The translations under genes and the position numbers were made by a program. A stretch of DNA of 64,000 nucleotides, from positions 5,231,204 to 5,295,203 of the forward strand of contig JACDQD010000009.1 of the NCBI GenBank assembly GCA_019843655.1, in the 5' to 3' direction. The notes beneath the pieces are model-generated. The model made no database searches. It had not been told where the DNA came from and saw nothing but the letters and a program-made list of their open reading frames with translations. The DNA comes from Lethocerus indicus. Lineage: Eukaryota > Arthropoda > Insecta > Hemiptera > Belostomatidae. Of the stretch, positions 24,027 through 35,310 are shown piece by piece (position 1 is the stretch's first letter; each line of letters begins with the position of its first letter).

Positions 24027-27000
24027 TAGGTATTCTAATTCTGTTATAATGCTGATTGACTGGCCCTCCCCTGCTAAAGTTGGTAATCAACTTTTGAAAT
24101 CAACAGGTGAAGTAGGAGGCTATGCCTATGCCCCCCCCCCAGACCCGGACCCCGGCCAGCTGCTGTTTTCTCCTTGAACATATTTCGGTTAACTAACAAT
24201 CCCAATGTCGAGTGTCGACCCCGTAAATAGAGTTGAACAATTTTAAACTCTTGATATTAAGAATCTCTGGGACGTAAATAAATATTCGATGGTGGGAAGG
24301 GGGGGAATGGGGTAGGAAGTAATTTTAAAAATTAAGTATCCTATAAAAAGTTGGGATAATTTCCTCAAATTGTTAGCTGTTAGGAAAACACAGTTCAATG
24401 CACTTAAAACAAACAAATTTTCTTTTCTATTAATTACGTTAATAAAACAGGTCATTGGAATAGTGTTTTGAATGTTTTCAATTTGAAAGTGTTCCTTCAT
24501 AAACTAATATATCTAATGAACATTAGAAAAACTATTCTATGGACAACGGAATCTATTTCGCTGTTCTAATGTTCTAATGAAAATGGTACAATTTAATTAA
24601 ATGATTTGTATTAGATATATCATTATATAATATATTATTTTAATTTGTTTAAACTACTAAGGCCTCACATATTGAGCACATTTCTGATTTATACATAATG
24701 GTGATTAGTTCGTTCGAGATTCACACAACGCGTTATACAATTTAAGAATAACTTAGATAAGGTGCTAAGTTTGCCCTCGGCCCAGGATCAATGTACGGTT
24801 CAACGTTTTGTAGCGCCCCGAAGAAGAAGAAGAAGTAGTAGAGTGGGAAGCGGTGAAAGACGGGAAGTTTAAATTTAAAGATGTCCGCGGAATGGAAAAG
24901 TTAAGCCTGCGGATTATTGACAAAGTTGCGCAAAGTCATTAGCGGTGGAGCTTGTTCAAAAGGGCTCGGTTTTTGGCGGTAAACAAAGCCCCATTAGAGG
25001 GCGTTTTGTGTGTAGTCGCGCTACTTACTGAGCACCCTTTATTGGGCCCCCGGCTCCTTATTCAATTCGTCCGGTAACTGTGAGGAAATCAAGAAATGAG
25101 AATAACTGGTTCACCCCGACCCAACCATTCAAAATACAATGATATATTTCTTCTCTATGATATTAATCATAGTGATAAAAAATTATTTTTGAAACAATGA
25201 AATATACTGCAATACAGAAAACTGATACAAATTTTTTTATGATTACAGTACTAAAATATAGGAAATTGAAAAATTCAGTCGTACATTTTATTGGTTTGAC
25301 CTGAAAAAATTATATAAATGTTATACAAATTACAATTTACCTTAATTGAAATTATAGAAAACAGTTTTGTAACATTTGGAAAAGAAAACGCAGAAATACT
25401 AGCGCGATTTTCACCCGTCGCAAAATGGCACTGATAAAACCGCCCGAAACTGTGTTAATTGTGTGTAAACAATTGTCCGCCCGATTTGTTTGTTGATCCT
25501 CGACCTGTCTGCAGGCGGCCCACAGAATGTGTGCCCGCGACATATGTGTCATGTGTGTACCCTCTGTTGGCGCTACCGCTGTAAAACCTGTACCTCACTC
25601 GGGACAGGTGATGATAATGCAGGCTCAGTTAAACTGATGTGTGTGTGTTCCCCCCCCCCCCAGACCATATAAGGTAATCAGGAAAATACTATACGAGTTT
25701 TCGGTTAAAAACTCAAAGTAGGGAGATAAGGGGAGATAAATAAAATGTTCACTTAAAACGTTTCAAATATGTAGACGCATAAAAGGAGTATTACCTGAAT
25801 TTTATATCAGCGGCCATCTAGCCATGATAGATTTTTTTAACCTTTTTTTATTTTGTACAATCAACATTGAACGTTATAAGTACAAATTATGTATTTTTTT
25901 CTCATGTATTTCGTCACATTAATGGTCTTAAAAGTCCAAATTTTCGGTTCAAGTCGATTCTTTTGAGTCGGGTATGGGGATTCCACGTGAGCCATGATAG
26001 AAGCTCTATTATATAATGAAATAAAATAAGGAAGGAGAAAATAAGATATTTAAAGGCAATTAACCAGGTTCAAATATGAATAATGAAAAATGTATAATTC
26101 TGGTTATGAAAAATATGTGACAGACGTGTTGACATTAATCGTGATACTATAAAAATCGACAAATTTATGTTATTCAATGAATGTACATTGTCGTTACTAA
26201 ATTTGAAATGCTTGAATTGAAGCGGAGACATTGGATTGCCAATCCTCGCGTGTTGGACAGAGCTGGAGAATGTGGAAAGTAATAATAACACGTTCGGCAT
26301 GGTGAGATTACAAAAATATAATGGACAACAATGAAAATGTATCGCACAATTAGTAGGAAATGACTGCAAAGTGTACACTAATTGGTAGCACCATCTTTTC
26401 AGAGGCAACTTATATGAGGGTTTTTGTTATTTGAGAACGCCGAGTCAATTTTCTCCACCCGAGCGCCTAGTTTGGCCCTAGTTGGAGTTGGAGCAATTAA
26501 TTATGGTTAACTCTGGTTCCAGTCGGGACTTCTCACTGAAGTTCCCCTCGGGTGATTTCAGTCTTTAATTTAATTTACAGATGCGAATTTTTTAAATGAG
26601 TATATAGCTATAGGATCGGATAATTACTATTTCCCATTTGCCGTTTGGAATGTTCCTGCCGCTGCCTTCGAGTCTCCTCTACGCAACCGGAAGTCAATTA
26701 TGGTCGAACTGCACTTTTACGGGCTTAAGCCGCGTATCAATCCCGAGTGTAATCGCGGCCGTAAATAAAACTGGCCGGCGCTAATGGGTATTGAGTTATT
26801 TACGCGCTACGTTTTCGAGACCGGCCGACCGTTTGTGGGTCGGGGGCGGCAGGTGGAGGCGCGGTACGTGCTGCGAATGAATTCAGCGCAGGTTTACGCT
26901 AATGAATCTTAATTTGTTCACCCGGCGGGAAAGTTTATATCGCGGCGGACCCGTGCACACCCCTTTGTTCCCCCTTCCTAGACCCGTAAAAGCGCCGTTT

Positions 27001-28282
27001 CTCAACTTTCCAAGATCGGCATAGTCCTATGCTGTGACCACCACAGGACGGTTCTATTTCCCGGTTTTTCCAGATCTGGAATAATCTGGTTTAAATTCTT
27101 TAAGTTTCTTTTTTAGCAAAATAAAATGAATTCCAAAGTCAAAATGTTGATTACTTTTGGGTACCCCTAATATATTTCGTGCATCTCGGCAGCATTGGGG
27201 CAGGTCATTTTACCCCTTTATAAGTAGACATTGTTCAAATGTGTGTTGTGAAATAAGACCATATAAAAACACAAATGGAAATCTGTTGAATGAAATTTCA
27301 GAATATATCCGCGATAACGCCCAACGACGGGTTTCCAGCGTCCTAGAAAGTGGGACAAGTACCAATGCTGTAGCCGTTTCATTTTTTTTTCACCTTTATT
27401 GTGAAAGGAGACACTAAACGAGGACCGCAGTATATTGACTATTAGCGCGTTCCTAATTGATATTTTTCATCCGAAATTAATAACCGAAGGAAAGCGGACT
27501 CTCCTATCACTTTCTACGTCCTTGCCGCGGCGGCGGCGGCAGTAAAAACTCTGTATTAATTGACTTAGACCGGTGAAACCCGACTCCGGTCGGCCGTTTT
27601 TAATGCCGGCGTTTAATTAGCGGCCGTGGAAAATGACACGTTTCCGACCTATCGGATATTCGCAGGTTATTCGCCCTTACTTACTTAGCAATTGAAGTTA
27701 ATGTTTTTCAGCAGGTGTTTCCTGGGCAGTGTTCGGCACGCTTCAATGCGTAGGCCGAGTGTTCTACAATTGATGAGAGGACGAACAGTTTAAAGTCACG
27801 AAAGTTACATTTTGCATGTTGCACTTTTGTGAAATGGATTTTGCACTTCCCAAATATCGCACTTGGTCGAGTGTGTGTGTGAGTGCGAGGATAGCTCCGC
27901 TGAACTAGAACCGCGGGGCCAGATAAGGTTGAAAGTGGCGGTTGACGTATCGACTCCAGTGATAGATAATAGGGCCCCCCAGGGCCCTAGTCTTGCGCAA
28001 GCCGGCGGGACAATCTGTTTTTGAGTGAAAGTTGTCCCCGTCACCCGGACCCGGCTGACGCTATCGCGATTCTGCCCGCCGCCCGCTAATGGCCTCCGGT
28101 TATGCTCGAGCGACCGCGTCGTCGCATATCATCGGCTCCGGATTGTGTTCATTATGCGCGTTGTGCAATCCATTAAATCGTCCGATACCCGCTCACCGAC
28201 TCCCGGCTTATAAGTTCATCAAAAACGAACTGAAGTTCCGTCGTCTAGAAAGTAAAGCGTTACGAACACATTCGGTGAGAAA
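24027..28282. other. Non-genic stretch, largely AT-rich
   Basis: No gene is recognised. A weak inverted repeat ATATATCTAAT / ATTAGATATAT at 24507-24517 and 24610-24620 could be the ends of a small AT-rich MITE. A (GAA)5 tract lies at 24820-24835. The part 26690-27000 and the patch at 27515-27640 are GC-richer, the latter with (CGG)n at about 27526-27540. The 112-codon open frame at 26070-26408 (minus) has no domain. Confidence 0.5.
24820..24835. repeat. (GAA)n microsatellite
   Basis: Five GAA units followed by TAGTAG. Confidence 0.7.
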
Positions 28283-28665
28283 ATATTGGATGCGATATTA
28301 AAACCGACATGGACACACGCAATAGAACTAAGTGGGGTTCCACTAAGAAATACAACATCGCTAGCATCCAAATGTTCCAGTAAAAAGTCCTTCGAACCAT
28401 CCTTAATGCCCCCTCGTATGTCTCTAACCAAACAATTCACATTTACCTCAACATATTCCTCCTTAAATTTTAATTCCGGTCTTTCTCATCATCCAAATAT
28501 TCTCGTTCAAACCCATTCTTCTTTCAAGCGTCGGCTTAAACGACACTGGCCGAAAGATCTTCTTACGCAGCCGTAAACGTGCCAACATTGGGTGACTTCA
28601 TCTTGCCACGTCAACGAAAGTAGTTGATTGTACAGGGAATAAGGAAATAAACTATCGGTTACAGG
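28283..28665 (+). mobile_element. Jockey-like retrotransposon 3' fragment C
   Basis: This is a second, more decayed C-terminal reverse-transcriptase fragment of the same Jockey-like family. It starts at ILKPTWTHAIEL and keeps the C-terminal block KRRLKRHWPKDLLTQP before a TAA near 28574-28576. Between these, the family-like reading shifts frame and meets a stop (TAA at about 28380, where related copies read FQSKVLRT). The 3' UTR shares GTGCCAACATTGGGTGACTT and TAGTTGATTGTAC with fragment B and ends near an AATAAGGAAATAAA tail. It is a pseudogenised fragment with no function expected. The 5' breakpoint lies near ILKPT, close to that of fragment A. Confidence 0.75.
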
Positions 28666-30750
28666 GAACAAGATTCCGTACGGGCCATTATATAATGCCA
28701 GAATGAAGTCCTAAACCGTAGTTTGGTCCTACGATAAACTGATTTTGGCTGTTCGCCAACTGTGCGGCTCCACACAGACAGTATACCCCTAGCAGACCAA
28801 ACCGGGGAACAGACGATGAAATTTATTTTCCACTTATATTTAGTTTAGCGTCCGTCTAACGGCCGCCACCGGATCCGAGTTAGTGTAAATAACTGTCGTA
28901 TCTCCGGTAGAGACCGTCGTATTCCGGTGGATAGTTTCGCGGCTTACTTGGTGGGGTAGGTGGACGTGAAAGCTCCCAGGCCCCCATTGTTTCCCCCGTC
29001 GGCGCTATCGGTTAACGGGCGGCCGCCGACACGTCCTAGCGGGCCGCGGCGACAAATTGGCCCGAGGGCCTCGTGGGGGGGGGGGCGAGATAGCCCCGGG
29101 CCCTGGCCCGGAAGTCACGCGTCCGCCCTCTTCCTCCCGAGAAGAGGAGGTGGAGGAGGCCCTCGCTATCTCCACGTCCGCGGCGGCCGTACGCATCTGG
29201 CTAATGGGCCGGGTTTCCTGAGCCACACTCTGGGCTACGTGCGATCTCGACGCCAGATAGCGGCCCTACGGCAGACCATGCCTGGGTATAAAGAAAATTG
29301 GTGTCCGTCTCTGTTCGCAGCCAGTTTGTAAGTTCACAGCCCAGATAGCCCATCTCATCGCTAACTCCTGGGGGGGCTCCCACTCGGGGACCTGTGTTTT
29401 AGCGACAGGATGACTGATTTAATGACATCGCTCTTCAGATTATCTACCTCGATTGGCCTCTGTTTGATTATCGAAATTATTTTTAATGACAGGACGTTGT
29501 AAATTGTCGTGTATGATGTGTAATGATGACGTGTATGATAAATTCCTGCAATAAACGGGGGCTTTCTCATGGACTAATAGAATGAAAATTGTTTAACGCG
29601 AAAATGTCGTGAACAGATAATAATCTTCTGGTCCTGACAAAATAGAATTATATACTACTAACAACAAAAATCTGTTAGTACGAAAAGATTTCGCATCTCG
29701 GAAGAACAAACCTCGGATCGGACGACTCAGATCTCGGACGACGAATGAATAGTGCCTAATACATAAATATTTGGAAATTTCATAAAAATGAATATTTTTT
29801 CTTTCATTACATTTCTCAGGAGTGCGTTTCTTAATTAATTAAATATTAGTGTGCGATGTTTCAACGAAAAACACGGTCCCCACAATTTCGTGTATAACGA
29901 TTTACATTGTATTCAATGTGTTTATCTCATAAATCGCTGCCCTAATTGTTGATGTTTTATAATATATAACAATGAATGATCGAAATATCAGGCGAAAACG
30001 TCTTACACCGTTTGCTCTCACGTGATTAAACGTGTAGACCGGTTGTAATAAAAGTAATACGCGGTGTGTCGTAATGGGGTGCGTGCAGAGGCTTGCAACC
30101 GCCGAGCCTGCTCGAGTTTACAGTTTCGCCCGTGTACCAATTAGCGAGTTGTTCGTATTTGTTTTTTTTTCCCCCGTCGCTCTCCTTATTATTGTTTAGA
30201 TTAATAAACGCGGAATTGTGTAAATGCTGAAATTACAATCGAGGCAGCCCCGGTTATTGCCGAGGGGTTGAACGCGGTCGCATGCCGAGGGGCGGTCGTG
30301 CTCTCTCACTCTCAGCTGAAAGCGAAACAGGAAAAGCCCAATGCAGCGGAGATAAATATAGAAACGCGAGTCGGTCTTACGATTTTTATATTTTCCAGCG
30401 AAACCTCCGGAGAGCTGGGGAAAGCCGATAAAAAAAAGCCGGCGCTATTTATAGGCACGCGTTTTCACATCACGCCTCCTTAATTGTGAAAACGCTCAAT
30501 TAAATTGTTAAAACCTCGCGGATTGTTTAACGGAAATGTCTATTCTGTTCGCACCGCTGAATCGTATCACGCCATCGATCTTTTCCATTTTATTGTCAGA
30601 TTCCGAATAGATTATTATCAGGACTCGTTACGCACAACACAATATTCATCCCCAGATGAACGTAGGTGTATAAACAGGATAGGGCACTTTGTCTTGTTTC
30701 TTTTTCTTACATTAAGTAGTTACTCCGCAGTCCGTCGACATTGCAGTCGA
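28666..30750. other. Non-genic stretch with a GC-rich patch
   Basis: No gene is recognised. The segment 28960-29230 is very GC-rich, with open frames on both strands rich in Pro, Arg and Gly. After about 29400 the sequence is AT-rich. Nothing repeat-like was seen apart from homopolymer runs. Confidence 0.5.
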
Positions 30751-30870
30751 CACTCTAGTCCGAAGTTCTAGTCGAAATTTTAGCCAAAATTCTAGTCAAA
30801 ATTCTAGTCAAAATTCTAGCCGAAATTCTAGTCGAAATTCTAGTATATATTTTAGTCGAAATACTAGTAA
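30751..30870. repeat. 12-bp minisatellite, about ten units
   Basis: Tandem imperfect copies of a 12-bp unit close to ATTCTAGTCGAA or ATTCTAGTCAAA. The central units (about 30779-30848) are the most uniform, and both edges are degraded (for example ATTTTAGTCGAA and ATACTAGTAAAG). The period of 12 keeps phase, but stop codons (TAG) recur in one frame. CTAG sits in nearly every unit. Confidence 0.85.
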
Positions 30871-31470
30871 AGTCAACTAAAAAATGTTATTGCAAATCAC
30901 GAATTGAAGGGATCGGAGTGCAAGTGAATATATTGGCTCCAGATACAATGTAAATATTTCAGTTAGTTTTATAATATAATTTTCGAGTGCATTCGTATTT
31001 TCCCTCGCTGTACACTGCTAGCAATAAATCAGCTCGGTGCATTTGAAGCCGGTGGCCCCGAAAGGGCCCATTCGTGTTATTCCCTGGACGGGCGGGCCGT
31101 GAGCGTTGTTGCAGCGGCCGCGAGTGGGGTGTCCCGGAGTGCGTTAACGCCCCCGAACCAGGCGACTGTGAAATGACTGTGTCGTCCCCGATCACGCTCT
31201 CGCCCGTCCGCCCGGAGCACCCTCCTTCCGACGGAATTTTTTTTTCTATTTTCATCCGAGGACCCGGACCGTGAGAGGACTGTCGGGGGGCGTTAATTTC
31301 GATTAGTACAGCTGCGTAGACATAATATAATACGGTGGCGGTCTGAAAATAGCGGATAAATTTGAGGGTACTTGGCTATTTTTGACGGGTATTCGGCTTA
31401 ATAAACAGACACTTGAGGTACCACACCAGGGCCTCCTCCAGCTCCATATTTTACGAATCTAATAGGTAGG
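30871..31470. other. Non-genic stretch
   Basis: No gene is recognised. The part 31030-31280 is GC-rich, with open frames of 66-98 codons on both strands lacking domains. Confidence 0.5.
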
Positions 31471-31663
31471 TAAAATTTAATATCGTAGATTAAGCCGGTT
31501 TGATCTTTTGCTAGACTGGTTTCGGCTGCTCGACATCTTCAGTTGGCCATGTTAGTCACTTTTGGCACTTTGGACGCTTTTTGGGCACTGTCATGCTCGC
31601 AGACCACAAAACGGTATTCCACAACCCCTCGCAGACCACAAAACAGGTATTCTAAATTAATAT
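31471..31663 (+). mobile_element. Hairpin-core short repeat, copy 3
   Basis: The element runs from about 31484 to 31652 and starts CGTAGATTAAGCCGGTTTGA, with a shortened left arm lacking CTCCTCTCGCTGG. The core (CTAGACTGGTTTCGGCTGCT, then GACATCTTCAGT and GTTAGTCACTTTTGGCACTT) and the complete 3' tail are present. Part of the tail, GCAGACCACAAAAC, appears twice in succession (31599 and 31631). The right inverted arm is missing, so this copy cannot form the long hairpin. Flanks TAAAATTTAATAT (31471-31483) and TAAATTAATAT (31653-31663) could be an imperfect target-site duplication, though their AT-richness weakens this. Confidence 0.75.
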
Positions 31664-34008
31664 AATATCGGTTTTAAGCCTCCTACTTATTACGGAAATA
31701 TTGAACGTATATCGCTAGTGTTATATTATTTAATAATCACTCACAGACAGAACGTGATTAAAAATTAAAATCAGTTTTTGGAAGAGCGTAGAATTTAATT
31801 CTAGGGCCGTTAGTCCGAGAATTATTTTATAGTGTAATTTCAACTTCATCTCGCTAAGTCCTCGAAACTTTTTTTCAGCCGGTCGTAACAGAAAAAGTTT
31901 CGGATTGTATTTTTTTCGCGTTCGTCGGAGGAATAGCGAACGACGGCGGCCGGTCAATCGTTAAATAAGGCGATAAAACGAACGAACGTCTCATTTTCGT
32001 TTTCACAACGCCGTAAAACTCGAACGCCGGCCATTTTTGCACATACGCTGTATTGTAGACTCGCGCTTAGAAAATTATACGCCGCCGGGCCATTTCATCG
32101 GCCCGCACGTCCCAATTCGCCGAGGGCACGGAAGAAACTGCTTTATTTGCCGATATTACCGACCCGCGCAGAAAATTCCGAATTGGATATAATAATGATG
32201 CCATTGTTAGCCGTGTACTCGTTGAACGCGCAAGAAAAATTGCTTCGACTACAACCGGTAACACGATTTCTTTCTTAAATTACAACGCTCTATCGTCTTC
32301 TTAATTGCGTTATCTTTCAGTCTGAAGTCTTCATTAATCGAATGTAATAGGAATATGATTATTTTAAATTTTTCATCGTACCTCGCGGATCGAGCTGGGG
32401 GACAATTCCGTCAACCGAAGATGGACAAGGATGAATCGTTCACGATCTAGCCTTCGCTTCATAATTCATACTTAGCAAATTCCAATATATATCAAATCGA
32501 AGAACGGCAAAGCTGAGCGCGCGCATTCATTCCCAGTTATGTCATGACCGGCGTTCTGTTAGGGTCCGAAAAGGAGACGACACAATACACAATTGTATCC
32601 TCGAACGGTCGTAATTACCTTTTTTCAACCCCCCGAGGATTTATCGACGCATTTTTAACAATAAATCTTATTAATACAGTGCCGATATTTATGGTCTGTT
32701 CGTGACTCACCTAATGGCCGAGAAGGGAAGTACTGATTATTTATGTCTCGAGGCGTTTTCAATGTTTAAAGCAATTAATGTGACTTATCGCCTCGGCTAA
32801 ACGCCTCGGTTTGACCCCCACACCACGAACCGCGACCATACATATATATAATATTAATTATTTAGTGTCATTTAGGTATGGTACGGATCCGTTATGGCAA
32901 CGATCCGGATTCGCCCTGCCCTAGAAGGCAATGTGTCGATGCTCCGTAACATTCCTCCAGGCTCCCATTATTATATTCCCCTACAAGTACCCTCCCTTAA
33001 AAGATTCGTATTATGTATTATTTCGAAGGACTATTTCTGATTTATATTTCAAATTTTTTGACGGATCGCCTGTAAATCGCCGGACCGAAATCACAAAGCG
33101 GTTATTTTAATTTATTCAAATTTCAAGTCTCAAATTGTTTTTTATTTCCCTCCCCCCCCCACCCAGTTTTCGTTCCGCACCGACGACAGTGTTCGATGAT
33201 TTATCGACGATTAATTTCAAATACGACGTACTTGAAATGGAACGGCCGGTGTTTTTGCCTTTTCCGGAACCGCGAAGCGTTGAAAATTTCAGAGGCCGGT
33301 ATAATTTATAGGCTGTAACTTGCGGCCGGGGGGGGGGGCGACGTCAAAATAACTTACAATGTGTTAAAACTTATTCTGATTTATATTTTCTGGGCTGTTT
33401 GGGCTGCAGGAGGGCGGGGGCCTGTCGGCCGGATTTTAGGATATTTAAAGGCCGAAAATTATTTTTCTTTTTTCATTTTTCTTTCCCCCTTCCCACCCCC
33501 ACCCCCCGTTTCGGTTTATCGCTAGGCTAGGATTTTTATTCGCCCCCGCCCGCTGTATATAAGAAGGCGGTAAAATCGTAGAAGGCGTCACGCCAAGTGC
33601 CGATACGATCTAACCGACCGCCGCCCCCGACCGCCCCACGAAGTGACATTCACCCCCGCCGGCTCGGACACGCAAAACTTACATTTCGAGTGGCCCGAAC
33701 CCTTATCATAGGGCCGCCGCTCGCTAAGGGCTAGTAACCCCTTGACGTCAGCCCCGTCATACCGCCATCTTGACAGCCACAGTGTGTCCGATCCTTCCGA
33801 AATTCGAACGTCAAACCTGCGGCCCTGAAATTTCCACTAAGACTGAAACGCGTCAGCGACAATAATAATAATAATTAAATAAGTAGCATCGTCAAAAAGT
33901 TCTCAGAGCGTCGAAAAAAGTTAAGTTAGCAATAAATTTTAGGAAAAAATTCAAATACTGTAAGCCCTCTTCTTCTATTATTAAGAAATTAAACAAGCTT
34001 TTTACTAA
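31664..34008. other. Non-genic stretch
   Basis: No gene is recognised. It contains G and C homopolymer-rich patches at 33145-33165, 33326-33340 and 33485-33510. A GC-rich segment lies at 33540-33840 and a short (AAT)n run near 33861-33876. Confidence 0.5.
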
Positions 34009-34196
34009 AAAATTTGTACCGTAGATTCCGCGTTTTTCAGGCTCCTCTCGCTGGTCTGGTCCTTTGCTAGACCGGTTTCGGCTGCACACCATCTTCAGTA
34101 GTTAGTCACTTTTGGCACTTTGGATGTTTTCTGGGCATCCTCACTGTGGTGGTTGTCTGTTTGTCGTGTGTATTCCACAATTCGTGAAAATTTGTA
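34009..34196 (+). mobile_element. Hairpin-core short repeat, copy 4 (10-bp flanking duplication)
   Basis: The element runs from 34019 to about 34186, from CCGTAGATTCCGCGTTTTTC to a decayed tail, TATTCCACAATTCGTG. The core GCTAGACCGGTTTCGGCTGC, ATCTTCAGTAG and GTTAGTCACTTTTGGCACTT is shared with copies 3 and 5. It is followed by TTTTCTGGGCATCCTCACTG and GTGGTGGTTGTCTGTTTGTC, also in copy 5. The right arm is absent. The 10-bp sequence AAAATTTGTA is directly repeated immediately outside both ends (34009-34018 and 34187-34196), a good target-site duplication. Confidence 0.8.
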
Positions 34197-35117
34197 TGTA
34201 TGAGCTAAGTTGCGGAAACCCAGTACCCTTGACAACAATACAAAGTATAAGACAGTTGTTTTTAAGTAATTATTAAGAATATCGAAGAATAATTCTAAAC
34301 TTTTCGTACTTTCCCCATTTGTCCACTCGGATAATGGCCGGATAATCGTCCCCGCCCATATTTGACGCTTCGAGAATACGTAGGCGGGCCTCAAAGCTCT
34401 GTGTAACTTGTGATCCTTCGTAAACTAAAAAGTTGCCGCGACAGAACACAGGAACAGGGAGGGGACTTTGCGGGAGTTGGGAGGCTTAGCGGGAACCCCC
34501 CGGCGATCCGATTCCTAAGTTGCCCTGTAATTCCTCATCTTTTCGCGGTGACAAAAATCAAAAAGTTTACACGGGAGTTTTCCACGCGTGTCCACTGTAC
34601 CTTCAACGGAGTTTTCACAACTATATTAATGCACTTAAGTCCCATTGCCCGTTTGAAATAAATGAATATACTATTCGTCGACGCGATAATAGTTATTGAT
34701 CATGAGAAAGCTGTATACATCAGGTTCGAATTGGATTTATCTCCTTATAACGAGCCTCTATTGTTCATATAACCTGTCCGGTTGTCTGAATTTTCGCCGG
34801 TAATTGGCCGAACCCAATCAGCCGGTTGCGCGCCCCGAGGCGCACTTTCGGGCCCCAGGTCCCGATCCCCACTCGTAAATCACGACCTCCGCCGATTGTC
34901 CTATTATTTTGTTGTATACATGACGAGTTCTTCATTTAAATATGGGGCTTGACCACAGAAAAGGCGCGTAGAAGAGATATTGCGTAAAGAGTTTTATTTA
35001 GAACGAATCCCTATAATAGCCAATTAGTGTTAATAGAATGAAAATATCCTGCCTATCCTAGACATTTAGGCCTTGTTAGTTTCAGAGAGTATGTTGGAGC
35101 TTAATGAAATTAGTTTA
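34197..35117. other. Non-genic stretch between two repeat copies
   Basis: Unique-looking sequence with no gene recognised. The open frames are under 90 codons. Confidence 0.5.
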
Positions 35118-35310
35118 GAATACCTGTTTTGTGGTCTACGAGGGGTTGGAAAACCGTAGAATTCGTGTGCTTCTGTCTCCTCTCGCTGGTTCGGTCTTTT
35201 CGGTCGCTCACCATCTTCAGTAGCCGTCACTTTTGGCACTTTGAACCGTTTTTGGGCATCCTCACTGCACTGTCACTGTCACTTGTACTGTGGTGGTTCG
35301 TCTGTTTGTA
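35118..35310 (+). mobile_element. Hairpin-core short repeat, copy 5 (tail sequence at its 5' end)
   Basis: It begins with the inverted form of the 3' tail (GAATACCTGTTTTGTGGTCT then ACGAGGGGTTGGA). The standard 5' end CCGTAGAATTCGTGTGCTTC, the left arm, and the core CACCATCTTCAGTAGCCGTC with ACTTTTGGCACTTTGAACCG follow. It finishes in the TTTTTGGGCATCCTCACTGC, ACTGTCACTGTCACTTGTAC and GTGGTGGTTCGTCTGTTTGT segment, without the usual 3' tail. It shows that an outer inverted-repeat form exists, either because the full-length element carries tails at both ends or because this copy is rearranged. No clear flanking duplication. Confidence 0.75.
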
